This document shows, in pieces, positions 32,816 through 44,819 of a DNA stretch of 64,000 nucleotides. Position 1 is the first letter of the stretch. The number at the start of each line of letters is the position of its first letter. Both the position numbers and the translations under genes were made by a program. The stretch spans positions 16,831 through 80,830 of the forward strand of contig MU400694.1 in NCBI GenBank assembly GCA_022578965.1. The letters run 5' to 3'. The stretch comes from Xylaria sp. FL1777 (Eukaryota; Ascomycota; Sordariomycetes; Xylariales; Xylariaceae). The notes beneath the pieces are model-generated. The model was not told the DNA's origin, ran no database searches, and saw only the letters and a list, made by a program, of their open reading frames with translations.

Positions 32816-34509
32816 GTGGGTTCAATTTGTTACCAATATAGTAGAGTCTGAGATGTTGTCAGACATAATCATAAGCATCATGCTTTGAAACCGAAAGAAA
32901 CAGGGGGGTTATCGTAACAGATCTCTATAACAAAAATTCACTTGTGCATAAAGATATTCAACCTTAGTGTGAAACCCTAGTTAGCTCTGGACAACTTATT
33001 GAGAGCTGTGACTAATTCATTGCCATCCACCGGACTAGTGTCCTAGAACGGGCAGTAGTCTGGTTTAGAGATTGTCCCCGGCTTAGGAAGTTATTCACGT
33101 TGAAAATAGCCACAATGTATTTGGCGGTGCAGGTTGAGGCGGCGGATAGACTGATATGCTGTAGGACGAGAGTCAGTATGTATTCATACAATGGTGCGAG
33201 TGTGTTAGTGTACCTCATAACTCGGGAGTTGTGAACTACAGTAGAACAACAGATTTGAGAAACCCCCGAGAATTGTTACTTGTAGAGACGAGTGGCGCGA
33301 CGTTGTCGGCAATATTATTCACCTAGCTGTTTAAACTGGGTGTTAGTTGCAAGTAATGCCAGTATTACGCATAATACTTCATGTTACATGCTCCCGTTAG
33401 CCGTTGCGTCAATGCCAAAAGATCTGCAATACTCCAAGCCGGAGTATGTGGTACGTCTCACTTGACAAACATAAATACCATGTAGCCAACCATTGGTCAA
33501 ACAGGCCATCTTTCCATATACGTGTAACTTACATAAGGAAATAGAGTACCTTTTGAGCATATGTACTAGCCTGAAACCTTGTAATTGCTACGTTAAGTAA
33601 AGTCTCTACTCTAGAAGTGTAGTATGCTTAGGAAGACTCTAATTATGTACTAATACTAACGTGCCATGTATAAATACACCTATTTAGGTAGGTCCTGTCA
33701 TGTTACCCCAGGCTGCTGCAAGGTAGGAATTGTCAGGTGTCACGGCGGCTCCCAGATTGTATTATACCACCGTTGCTCTACTGCGTATAACCACCTTCTG
33801 GTTTGAATCAAGCGAGCCACTAACGAATATTGGGTAATTATAAGCGATAGATTGAGATGAAGCCGACATAACTGTGTACTCTAAAAGTAGTAATAAATGA
33901 TATAAGGCTAGAAAGTTGGGCTTGAGCAGCCTTTGCAACACCGGACTTCGAAAATGAAGAGAACAGCCCTGCCTTGAAAATAGGAATTAGGTCTATAGCC
34001 TGCAGCTTTCGAATCCCCAAAAAGAGCATATAAAATAACTCATAACATGTCCGAGTGCTGAAAGTTTACCTACGTGACCAGTGACTTTGGTTAAACCGAT
34101 TACAAGAACGCCAGATAGGGTTCTTTTGTTTTCCTATAGGTAACATCCGGTTACTAAATTTCGAGACAAGCGGATATGAAGTAACACGACCTATGATCAT
34201 GAAAACTTCTCCAATTTGGAGGAGACGGACAGGTAGTGTTCAACAGTGCACAAAAAGCTGTGCATGGATCAACAGTTTGATGGAAGGCCGGTGGAAAGGA
34301 GCATTGCACAAGCCTTTAGAGTTCATTCTGGGAATAAAATATATAAACTGGCGTTCTTCTCGTCAGAAGGGAAGAGTTCCAGAGTTGTTAGACATCAACA
34401 AGCACCTTCGGATCGCACCCCAACCCACTGCCAAATATTTATTACCCATTTCCTTTGAGTTTCTTCGTGTACCCATCACTTCGTCGATCTATCCTATTCA
34501 TCTGCAGCC
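32816..34509. other. Intergenic, AT-rich
   Basis: About 1.7 kb with no recognisable gene. Open frames at 33012-33218 and 33838-34029 (minus) and 34193-34534 (plus) are short and unrelated to known families. It may include degraded repeats. Confidence 0.5.
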
Positions 34510-35253
34510 ATGCCTTCCGACTGGCAGAGCCTGATCAATAAACGAGTTGCGCTCGTCAAACTATGCCTTGCCACCGAAAACTTTACCCCCTTCCACGTTC
34601 TTGCGGCACAGCAGGCAACAGGCCCATCCGTTCGTGATGATTTGCCAACTGAGGTCGCGGATGCTGTGGATAAGATCAATGCCGACACTGTCGGGGCTGG
34701 TGAGCAAGATTTCAAGGAGTTCTTGGACCAAGTTCAGACCTTGAAAGACCAGAAGCCCGACGAGGAGGCGTGGAAAAAGACGATTAGTGATGCCGCTGCG
34801 ACAGCCACGGCAAAATGTGCTGCTGCAATTGAGAAAGCGAAAGTTGACGCTCTTCAACTCATCGCGAACTTACCAGAAACCCTACGTGTGCCTGCGAGCC
34901 AGCTTTGGAAAGAGGGCTTGACTGCGGTTGCAGCCTTTTTCGAGAGCGTCTACAGAAGCTTCAAGGATATCGCTCAGGCCGTCTACCAGTTTCTCAAAAA
35001 TATATGGGGCCAGATCACGACCAGTTTGAATACAATTCTGTCCGCCGCCCAGGCCGCTATCGATCTCATCAACGGTCTTGTCTCCCCCAGCGCCCCCTCG
35101 GCCACACCTATCCTCCTACCCGCTTCGACTTCGCTCTCCCATGTGCAGAGCCAGATCGGATCCTACCTCCAGCAACTCTCTTCCAGCGCCGACCCCGCGT
35201 CTACCGTGACTGTCAACAAGCAGAATCGAGGATGGGAAATCACGGTCATCTGA
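34510..35253 (+). CDS. Orphan alpha-helical protein, 247 aa
   Basis: Single exon with a good ATG context (GCCATGCC) and a pyrimidine-rich leader. The predicted protein is mostly amphipathic helix: an acidic N-terminal half with many Ala, Lys and Glu, then a central stretch (VAAFFESVYRSFKDIAQAV) and an aliphatic helix around TTSLNTILSAAQAAIDLING, then a Ser/Thr/Pro-rich tail. There is no signal peptide. Codon use is GC-biased relative to the AT-rich flanks, which supports a real gene. I do not recognise the family. Confidence 0.7.
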   Translation: MPSDWQSLINKRVALVKLCLATENFTPFHVLAAQQATGPSVRDDLPTEVADAVDKINADTVGAGEQDFKEFLDQVQTLKDQKPDEEAWKKTISDAAATATAKCAAAIEKAKVDALQLIANLPETLRVPASQLWKEGLTAVAAFFESVYRSFKDIAQAVYQFLKNIWGQITTSLNTILSAAQAAIDLINGLVSPSAPSATPILLPASTSLSHVQSQIGSYLQQLSSSADPASTVTVNKQNRGWEITVI

Positions 35254-36776
35254 TGTAGACCTGCTCGAATGCCGGTTGCACTCATGCCGTCTATCTTGAG
35301 AGTAGTTTCAATTCTTCTTCATTCCGCGCCATTTTTTCCCGGAAATTTTTGATCGATTAAGGGGAGGACACGTCTGGCTGAACAGGAAAGCCTCAGCAAC
35401 CACGCTCAAACAGCACAGCAGACCCGTTGACAGGCTTCCCATGGAACCAAACAAGAACGCAGAAGTCCAAAATGGGACTGGGTAGGAAACAATGGTATTG
35501 GATTTTGGAATTCTACTATGCAATATTATCTAGTCACTCGTTTTAAATGAATAAACACCTATGGCGCGGAAGTTGTTGATTGACTACGTGAGGGGTCGAG
35601 TCCAGGTTGCGATCATCGCGTCTACTAAATCCAGCGAATAACACAGCTAAAACAAGTCAAATAATTGCCTTTTGACTTATTTTTGGCGTATTTGACCGAC
35701 TTGGCTTACTTCCGTGCTTAACTTGATCGATTACTTGACCGCACTAATTACGAATCTGTTGAGATATTGATGTTGGATACAGAGCGCAAGGGGTTAGGTG
35801 TGGAGGTTGGGGGGCGGATAGATAGGGGTTCAACGTGGGGGTGGGAGTGGGGGTAAGGGGTTTGAGTATATATAAGTAAGGACAGTGTAATTCATGGAGA
35901 CGTTAACATAACACCCCTATTTTGGAGAGAATATAGTAAGATATTTGCAGTAGTATTCATTAGCAAGTTCCAGTAGATCTTCACTTGTAGCGATCCCAGA
36001 TAGTGCTGCTCCTCTATAACCTGCTTAGGTTCGAGTAGCTCTGGGCTATATCGCAGTGGTTTACGAGGATTTGGTGATATACCGACGAGGTGTTTGATTG
36101 ATCGTCCCTGGAATTGAAAACTGGGTGCCGCCCCTCCGTTGATTCCCTGGCGAGGTGAGGGGCGGTTGGCATCATCGGCCTGCCTGCAAGCTGCCGTAAC
36201 GATCACCGTCGACTCATGCCGCATATGATATTGTGTACAACGGTTTGCGGAAAAGGGCAGGTTATCAACGGTGGATATGTGTGCTCTGCGGCGTAGAGGT
36301 CAAGAACACAACACGGCTGCCACCCTGCCACCCTGCCACCGCTTAGGAGTAATTACTGTCTGAAGCCGTGGCTCGCGCGGCTTGAGCTGCCATAAAGGTC
36401 GTGTCAGAATCAAGCCTAGTCATTGGCGGTCGGGCGTCGTATTCTTAAGTGTCAGAGGGGGGTTGTCCCGGAGTAAGTAGATAGCCCTACACAGTCACAT
36501 AGTAGGTAGGAAAGAAGTCAGTAGCAATATTGGGTGCGTTTAGGTTAGTCAATTGGCCCCTTGGGCTTTCCCAATAGCAGTTGGTGGGAATAACCCATAT
36601 ATATACACCAAGCCCACTCTATAGACCCTAGGGGGCTATAATTATATGACTATATCGCCTGGCATTAAGCCATAGGGTCTCCTCGATCGTTTTTGATGTC
36701 CATGCCCCGGAGTTGTGTGTCTCGGACAGTAGCATATGCCACAAGGGTGTCAGGGTCCCCTGTTCCCTGCTAGAGC
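35254..36776. other. Intergenic
   Basis: No supportable gene. The 110-codon minus frame at 35892-36224 has no family features. Runs of GGGTGGGAGTGGGGG near 35840 and ATATATACACC near 36600 are simple sequence. Confidence 0.5.
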
Positions 36777-37094
36777 TCATGGCAAGGGCAGAGGGTGATG
36801 GCCAGCGCCTTTCGCTGCGCCAGCGCCATTACCAGCGAGGCCGGCTTGGTCCAGCTTCCGCGCCTCGCGCTTCTTTTCGTGTTCGGCGAGCCTCTCGTCC
36901 ACAGCCTGCACGTCGCGCTTGCCCTTCTCGGCGATGGTCTGGTGCTTGAGCGAGGACGCCTGCGTCTGGGCGTGGTTCTGGTCGTTGTCGAAGGCTTGGT
37001 CGGTGGCGTTCATCAGGTTCCCGCGCAGGGCGTCGCCGGCGCCGCGGATGCCCTTGATGCCGGTCTTGACGTCGTCTATGATCTTGTTCGACAT
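36777..37094 (-). CDS. Small hydrophilic conserved-type protein, 105 aa
   Basis: Single exon. The N-terminus (IKGIRGAGDALRGNLMNATDQA) resembles a short motif found in small hydrophilic proteins of filamentous fungi whose function is unknown to me. The rest is charged and rich in Gln, Lys, Glu and Ala, without membrane segments or a signal peptide. GC-rich codons stand out against AT-rich flanks. Confidence 0.7.
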   Translation of the reverse strand: MSNKIIDDVKTGIKGIRGAGDALRGNLMNATDQAFDNDQNHAQTQASSLKHQTIAEKGKRDVQAVDERLAEHEKKREARKLDQAGLAGNGAGAAKGAGHHPLPLP

Positions 37095-38703
37095 GTTGCT
37101 TAATGTGTATACCTGGTGAGTATAATTAGGGGTTTTGTAATGGGAATAAGCGCGGTCTTGCTGGGAAAGGTTTCAAGTGTAGGTAGGCAAGTATATATAT
37201 GTGGTGCCCTCGTATGGTAATTTGTATAGGTAGCGTAGTGGTAAAAATTGGTTGTCTCTAAGAGGATGACTTGATAGATCCTGCTGCCCTGCTATATTAA
37301 TATTTGGTTGTGAAGGTGCTATGGTTACCTGCTATTAATTAGTATAGCATTACGCCAGACAAATTTCCATGACGTATGTGTGCCCAATCAGCGCTTAGCT
37401 GTTGTCTCAAAGCGGTTTATTGCTTCACAGGTACCCGAAACTAACCAGATTAGTCCCCACCATGTCGTCACTCTTTGTGACAACTTCCCCACATTTCGAG
37501 TCACAAATAACAACTCGAGAGTATAGGCATTATCAAGTCCCTACCTGATTTAGCAGATATTAGACTACAAGATAGAATTAATATGGTACATACCCTCTTC
37601 TTTCTTCTGATAATTGGCTTCTTTTAATGTTGTGTTCTTTTAACAATGTTAATACTTTTGGCACCTTGGAGCCTTTAGTCTATATAAGTTAACCTAATCC
37701 AACCTGTAAGATATAACTCGGACCAACTGTCATCGTTCACACGCTGGTGATTCCAGAACTGGTCATATTTATTGCGCAAAAACATATCTCTGTCTGTACT
37801 GGCAGAAATTAGTGTACCTAGGTACTGCTCGGCTACGGCCTGTGCTGTGAAGACTCCGTGGCTCCGGGGTCAGGTTCCGGATGGTTCCGTGACACCATCG
37901 CCAACAGCAACTACAGGACAACCCACAACTCCCACAAATTTTATTTTCTACCCCATCATAATAAAGAAAAATTGGATGGCATTGAATATCTTGGTTGTAC
38001 CGTATGTGCCTCATTACCTCTGTTCCTTCCATGTCATCGAATTACCTTCATTACGCCAGGTAGGGAGGTTGCTGAAGTTCCTGGCTGCGGGTAGTACGTG
38101 TCAACTTCTCTAGGAATATGGAAATAGGCTACACACATGATGGTCACATCACGTAGAAATTATTCCTCTAGACTTAGAATACATGGCATCCTATAAGACA
38201 TCATTAATAGATAGGATTTGTCAGTGGTAACGTAAATCTTAATAGCTTGTATTAAATCCTGAAGATGCCCCGGTGTATACATTGTGACACATACCTGAAT
38301 AACGCGGTAGAGCCGTCGCGTCAAGCTTGGAGATTAGGGCTACAGGCTCGGGTACGTGTAGGGTACACAGCTTAAAGCAGCACAAGTACCATTAGCAGCT
38401 GTAATACTTACAACACTCGTGGAAATAAAAAGTCACGAATCTAGACAGGGAAGAAATAAGGATCTCCATCACGAGAATATCAGTTGATAGCATAGTAAGG
38501 GTCAATGAGGCAAATTTATTATTATCTATCTACGACCATTAAGTCAAACCGTAGAGTGAGTCCATTTCTGCCTGAAAGTATCTACCAGCTCAGATACCAT
38601 TGCACACATGCCTTGCAGTAAAGTACATCGCAAGGCGTCAATCCAGTCGAGTCGCGTCATCGTGGGAATCGACATGGAGACAAGAGATGATGAGATGGAA
38701 GAC
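37095..38703. other. Intergenic, AT-rich
   Basis: About 1.6 kb of low coding content. A frame at 37772-38113 on the plus strand lacks family features. A 3' overlapping frame at 38544-38703 belongs to the wrong frame of the neighbouring gene. Confidence 0.5.
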
Positions 38704-39685
38704 TTAGATCTCGCCATCCTCCTCATCGTCAGTCTGTTCGCGCTTGATATAAGTGAGTTCCTCCTCATCATCGTCGTCATTCTCTTCGCGATTGGTATAG
38801 GTGAGTTCCTCCTCCTCATCGTCATTCTCGTCACGCTTGATATAGGTGGGTTCCTCCTCATCATCACGAACTTGAACAGCCTTGTCTTTCTTGGAGGTGG
38901 CCTCGGCACGAGTCTTCTTGATGCGCTTGGCGATTCTGAAAGTGAAAAGGCCGCGCTTGACGGCCTTAGAAGACGAAGCCTTGGCATGAGTCTTCTTGGT
39001 GCGCTCGACGACTCTCAAAGTGGGAAGGCCGCGCTTGACGGCCTTGGAAGACGAAGCCTTGGCAGGAGAAGCGTTGACAGCAGAAGCGTTGACAGCAGAA
39101 GCGTTGACAGCAGAAGCGTTGACAGCAGAAACGTTAACAGCAGTAACGTTGGTGTTGCCAACAGCAGCGTTGATAGTAGAAGCGTTGCTAACAGAAGCGT
39201 TGACAGCAGAAGCGTTGACAGCAGAAGCGTTGATAGCAGAAGCGTTGACAGAAGAAGCGTTGACAGTAGTAACGTTGGTGTTGCCAACAGCAGCGTTGAC
39301 AGCAGAAGCGTTGACAGCAGTAACGTTGGTGTTGCCAACAGCAGCGTTAAGCTTCTTCTTGGCAGCTGGATGAGAAGTAAGTATGAATTGTTAGTCGCGA
39401 TGTTGATTCACTATAATGATAAAAGTTACATGTCACGATGTGGGGTTAAAGGACTTACTTAAGAGAAGGTTCTGAGCGCTGCGGTGGTTGGTGTAGCCTC
39501 CGAGGGCAGCGAGCTTCTTCCAATCGATCTATAACGAGTGAGCAAGAGGAAAAAAGCTAAAGAGACGAGAGAAATTTTGTTTAGTATTTATTTACCTTAG
39601 GATTCTTGGGCAAGCATTGGAAAACTAAGGCTAGAATTCTCATCTCCTTTTCGGAAAGGACACTCTTCTTAACGTTGGCATCCAT
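38704..39685 (-). CDS. Myb-like N-terminal domain protein with VNASA repeats
   Basis: Exons 39685-39596, 39528-39459 and 39365-38704 encode 273 aa; introns are 67 and 93 nt. Residues 1-60 resemble a small helical domain common in filamentous fungi (SEKEMRILALVFQCL, then IDWKKLAALGGYTNHRSAQN, then KKKL), likely DNA- or chromatin-binding. Next comes a repeat tract of VNASA and NTNVT units encoded by a 15-bp minisatellite, then duplicated basic blocks (KASSSKAVKRGL twice), then acidic repeats ending EDGEI. The alternating basic and acidic tail suggests a nuclear protein. Function is inference. Confidence 0.75.
39060..39350 (-). repeat. 15-bp coding minisatellite
   Basis: About nineteen imperfect units of the type GCAGAAGCGTTGACA (plus strand), in frame in the minus-strand gene, where they encode VNASA-like pentapeptides. 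A 15-bp unit keeps all frames open, so long shadow frames also appear on the plus strand. Copy number is likely to vary between strains. Confidence 0.85.
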
Positions 39686-41047
39686 CGTGAAAGGTGTTGA
39701 GGTTCAGAGATCCTATTTTTGTGGTGATATCAGTTACCACCAGGCCAAATAAGGCTGATGAGATCTCGAAGAGAAGATGATGCAAATATTAAGATGTGGG
39801 TTTCGTATTCGGTGATGGGAGAAGGGATGAGGGAAAACTTACGAGCACGTCTTGCAATGGTAGTGTTGGACCAAGGGAGAACAGGTGGTGGTGAAGAGGG
39901 AGAGGGAGTGCTTGAAGTTGGGTTGGGAGGAAACACTGCTATTTATCTATTTAGGAGAGAGGGGAGTGATGTAGAACCCGGGCGGTCAAGACAGGTAATG
40001 ACTTCACCCACACTTCCCCAGCATTACCTTACTCACAGAAGAAAATTTTATTTACTAATGCTGTGGCTGATCCTGTTGTTCTTGTTGCCATGTACTGGAC
40101 TTGTAGCCTGGATGTCAAGTAGGATGTACGTGGAAGTCTAGTTTGCAGGAAATCAGGGCAAGTATACCATTTTACAGGTATAGAAACTACAAAACGTACA
40201 TAGAGAATACATTACCAATCTCCATGGTACTTCTATAAGTCGCCGATGACCCTGTGGTTTGTTTGTTTCCTCAGTGAATGCTGCGTGTAGATATCTCGAA
40301 GCGCAGCTATTGGATGTCTGGTTGGCCAATAACAAAAGCGGGCTAAGAAAAATATTTCACACCTGCCAGACAATAGATATCAAAATTTCTTCTGTTTCTA
40401 CTTTAAGGTTCACGTTGCTTCTGCATTATGAAAGGAAGGACTGCTAGTTTCTAAGTAGATAAGAGATGTATATCTTTAAGATAGTGTCTATACATGTTAA
40501 TTATTAAGAAAAACCCCTGCAATTTATATACCGGTATCAGAATTCAGTTCTTCTTCTGATTCTGCCCGAGATCATACTCTATGTTGCGTCTTCGAAACAC
40601 CTTGAACAACTTAGCCAGGAGGCTCTCTCCCGCTTAATGATATATCACTTTTATAGGTCGCTAATAGGCCCTCGTAGCTAGAAATGTAGGCCCTAAGATT
40701 AGGGCTCAGTACTTAGGTACGTATTAAAGAACTCCCATCACATAAACCTCGAGAAATTTTCAAAAGAAAACAGCGAGATCAAGCTCCTCGTACGAAAGAA
40801 TCATAGACGCACCTCCGGAGACATAATAGTTACAGCTTACGAGACAGTGATACACTATTATCCAGCAGCAGACAGGTGTCAAGTACGATTTTGTAGCGTC
40901 GTCAGCCATTATTAGTAGCATATATACCGTACCATCATCTGAGCAAGCATAGTTTAATAGCAATATTTTTTGTTCTCATTATCCTAGTAATACAATATCT
41001 CATCGAAGACTCTATTTCGTTACCTTCGACTATGTATAGTCGTGGGC
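39686..41047. other. Intergenic
   Basis: Upstream region of the minisatellite gene, then AT-rich sequence. The open frames at 39758-40141 and 40259-40447 are unsupported. Confidence 0.5.
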
Positions 41048-41584
41048 TCATTCCGGCACCTTATGTTCAGAAGCAATCTCCTCTGCATTTGCAGGCACAC
41101 GGTCTTCAGCAGCAGGATAATCATGAGCTGCCTTGCCCCTCATACCCTTGTGTACACCTTCGGGCAGATCAGCACCCTTCTCTCGTACGATGCCGACTCC
41201 CTCGCTGCCGCCGCGGCCTGCAATTCCTGTGCCCTCTTTCTTGTTATGCCTGCCGTGGGGTTTCTTGATCTCGCGAGCCTCCTGGCCCTGAAGGGGCTTT
41301 CCCATGCCTCGGTAGACGTCTTTTGAAGTGGCGCCTTGAATGGTCTCTTCTGCGCTGGGGGCTGTGCCGAGGGCTTGGGCGGAGAACTCGCCCTCGGGCC
41401 GTGGCTGGAATGTGTTCTCTCGGGGCGCTGTACCCGGGGGATATGTCTCGGCGTGGAACTCTGGAGCTCTGTCGTTGCCGACTAGGACTCCTGGCTTGTG
41501 TCCTCCCTTTTCTAGCGGTTTGGACGGCGGCACACGGCTGCGGAACTCGCCCTGTAGTGAATCGGGATTTCGACTGGCAGACAT
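41048..41584 (-). CDS. Small hydrophilic protein, 178 aa, conserved-type
   Basis: Single exon. Starts MSASRNPDSLQGEFRSRVPP, a form I associate with small uncharacterised proteins of Sordariomycetes, and continues with HKPGVLVGNDRAPEF, TAPRENTFQPRPEGE and a Gly/Lys-rich centre. It is highly hydrophilic and probably disordered, with no signal peptide or membrane segment. Codons are GC-rich in an AT-rich area. Function unknown. Confidence 0.7.
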   Translation of the reverse strand: MSASRNPDSLQGEFRSRVPPSKPLEKGGHKPGVLVGNDRAPEFHAETYPPGTAPRENTFQPRPEGEFSAQALGTAPSAEETIQGATSKDVYRGMGKPLQGQEAREIKKPHGRHNKKEGTGIAGRGGSEGVGIVREKGADLPEGVHKGMRGKAAHDYPAAEDRVPANAEEIASEHKVPE

Positions 41585-44500
41585 GGTGACTTTGGTGGTT
41601 TATGAATGAAATAGAGTACGTATATGCTTCGTGAATGTTGTTCTGATTGTAGAAGTGCTGTGAATGGGGAATTGAGATGTGTGACTGCTGCCCGCGGAGT
41701 GTGAAGCTTATATGCCAACGAAGCATTGTACTCGCCCCCCAACGACGTAAATTGTAGGGTTTGCTATGCATCCATGATGTCAAATACCCACCATATTGTT
41801 ACTTGGTTCACGGGTGACAGAACAGTCACGGCGTGGATCTACAGTTTGACATCATATCACTTATCAATCATTCTAATGAGTGGTGGACGGATGGATTTGA
41901 TGGGTCGACAGTGCAAGGAGGCAGGATGTAATAAGCTCAGGTGGCCTATAAGTGATGTTGCTCGGAATTATATGAGTTTTGCATGATGAAGCCTTATTTG
42001 TAACGGTTTTTAGACTCGAACAGCCTAAAGCCTTTCCTCTGGAATCTTCCTGTTCATGTATATAAGTTGGTATACCTGTCGTGTTAGGCATTCATTCAAC
42101 CTCTGGTGGATTTGATCTTCGAGATCGAGTTTCGAGTTCCGGAATCGTATCGTATTGACTATATTGAAAAGCTAGCAGAGTGGTTCGACTTGGGATTAAG
42201 TAGGAAGCAAAGCGCACATTTACCTGTGGCTGCATATCTAAGGCCTCTTTATGTGGCTGATAAATCAACTGTGGCTGTACAACAAGTCTTCCTACAAAGT
42301 GGCCCACACATTCTACTTGGAGAAACACCTGACAGTCCCATCATAAGGGATCAAAGACACATGGAAGATGAGGGTTTTCATATGAAATTTCTTCATCGAA
42401 AATATCGGCAGCTGCATTTTAAGACATATCGTAAATAGCAAATACTAGCCTAGATAAGAATGGCAGCTGGAATGTTTGTAGGCTAGTAATGCTATTTTTG
42501 TCTTGTAGGTAGCCTAGCTTCCAACCGCCAACCGCCCAATAACTAGTTTCTTCAAAGCACGTGGATTGAAGAGAAGGAAGGAAAAGAATTACAATCCAGT
42601 ATCACGAAATGCTTTGTTCGTGTTTTTATTAGGTAGCGCATTTCATTGTTCGTGATTGGCATGCATGTGGTCATTAACCCAACAGTTTGGCTCATGACCT
42701 TGGCAGAGACTGCGCGACAAGTAATACAAGGAATGCGAATGAAGCTACTTCTTTTGCTTTCTGTCGTAGTATATACTAGGTAGGCATACGCAGTATACTA
42801 GGTATACTAAAAGATTAGTAGAGGATTCAATAGTCGCAAATGGCCTCCCAATACGAGGGAGAGCGTGATTTTATACTAGAAGGATCACGCCAAAGTCGGC
42901 AATAGCCATTCTAGTGCCAACGAACCACCAATACAGAGTAGTGTACTCAGTCCACTAAGTATAAATAGTGTAGGGCGTGCCGCCGGACCGAATAAGATGG
43001 GACTTTGCTTAGACAAGCAAGGTGGCCTGGCTGTACCAAGAGTAATACCTACTATAGGCAGTACATTACCCAGTAGGTGCTAGGAATAAGATGTTGAAAG
43101 GCACCTAGGTAGATTTAGATGTTCTTATGCGCTGCTCGGTCAGTAATGTAGTGAATATAGTTGCCTACAGCAGTAATTAATATAATCGCCTGTTAGTACA
43201 ACCTACATACATTGTACTGAGTAACATGTTGGAGCTGTAACGTTGTATGCTTATGGGTTACCAGGAGCAGCCACATCATGAGACCCTCGAATGTGTGCTT
43301 ACTTACCGCATAGGTACTTTTGCATTACTGCGAACTCACCTAGATATCTAGTATAGAGTTTAATTGCTACTACCTATGTACCCTCCTACTGCCTAAGTCT
43401 GGGGAATCAGAGTACTACCTACGTAGTAAGTAAGGTACTGTACCGTACCGCCGATTCTTCAATGTGTGATATCTTGGCTGAAGAGGGGTGATCGTCGCAA
43501 AAATGGTACCTCAAAGTTACAACAGCGATGGCCCTTGTCATACCGTCGTTCTTGTTGCCCTGTGGACAGGGGCATGCCGGCTAAGTATCCAGCCAAGCCC
43601 CTTGGAGATGCCTTGGACAGTTACCGGCGGTACATGTATTCGATGCAAACTATCAAGCCGAGTATGCATTCCCTTCTGCCGTTCGTGCATTGCAGGTGAT
43701 GGGAATCGAAAAGTTGATTTCGTGAATACGAGAAATAAGTGCTCGATGATTAAAACTCTAGGTATCTATTAACTCATTAGGTACTTACTTAGTAGCTACT
43801 GCGTATGTTTCAACCTAGTACGGCCTCTTTAGACAGCCTAACGTCTAATAGGTAGGTAGGTAGGTAGGTAGGTAGGTAGGTAGGTACCTATTCTGGACAG
43901 AGACAGGCAGTGTAGTACACTGTAGATGTAGATCTGACTAACCTCATCAGCTAGGTGCCTTAGCTGTCTCAGCTGAATGTCACTTCACTATACTAGGTAC
44001 CTACTACTGTACGCTCGTATCAAAAATGACAGTCAGGCTAAGCCCAGGTCTGCCCGCCTCCATGTTTCAATGTTGATTGATGTTGGATCGCATCTTCTTC
44101 CCATCTCATCTGCCTTACACTAGGTCTATGTAGGTAGTCTCGGCGCAGCCACCTGGGTACAGCCTCACTTCTCTGCATTACCTATTACCTATTACATTCG
44201 AATTCACTTTACGGCACACAACATTAGACCCCAAAGCCAGTTTGCCGCCCCCCTCTTAGCGTTCACTGCGAGGTAGTACATTCCATTCACTTCAATCATA
44301 CAGTTCCCACAGTTCATACCTCCTACACTCCCGCCCTCGCCTTTAATCTCCCCTGACACACAGTATCCATTACCCAGTATACCTTGATGTGTTTGGCCGT
44401 CGGCCCTCGAGTCGGGTGTGTTTCTGCAAGTTTATCTACGCCCGGATTAGTCTAGTACTGCACAGCTGCGCAGATAGTCGCGCTCGGTCGACGTGCTCCA

Positions 44501-44819
44501 GCTACGGCGGCACAGTACGGGCTCGTCCAACGTGAGCTAGCGAGGCAATTGGGTGGGTGCGTCTGTCGAGGGCTGCCCGCTATCAAGCGCCTCTCGTATT
44601 GAAGATTGCCACGGTCGAAACCGCCTATCAGCCGAGCCCAGCAGACGGGAACGACCTGCGCACGCCTCCACACGTTGCAAACAACACGCAGAGCGAGACA
44701 CACACAGTCTTTGTTTCGGTCTCGTCGTCGACCCACCCATCCGCCCCTTCGGCTACCGGTCTTGTGCGCTCATATCATATATCAACGTCCAAGAGCGCCG
44801 TTGGGACGACGTGGGCACC
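41585..44819. other. Long intergenic with microsatellite and GH17 leader
   Basis: About 3.2 kb. The open frame 42106-42438 has no ATG at its start. A GGTA microsatellite lies at 43851-43887. From about 44200 the sequence becomes pyrimidine-rich and forms a long 5' leader of the glucanase gene; the reading frame is open from 44553 but the likely start is ATG 44820. Confidence 0.5.
43851..43887. repeat. GGTA tetranucleotide microsatellite
   Basis: About nine uninterrupted GGTA units, ending in a TACCTA palindromic word. It belongs to the same sequence vocabulary as the TAGGTACCTA clusters elsewhere in the window. Confidence 0.9.

Noticed and set aside
38608..39462. 284-codon plus-strand ORF with SVDSR repeats
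   Set aside because: It is the antisense shadow of the 15-bp minisatellite in the minus-strand gene; a repeat unit divisible by three keeps several frames open.
42106..42438. 110-codon ORF
   Set aside because: Starts with GTG and has no in-frame ATG until near its end. No family match known to me.
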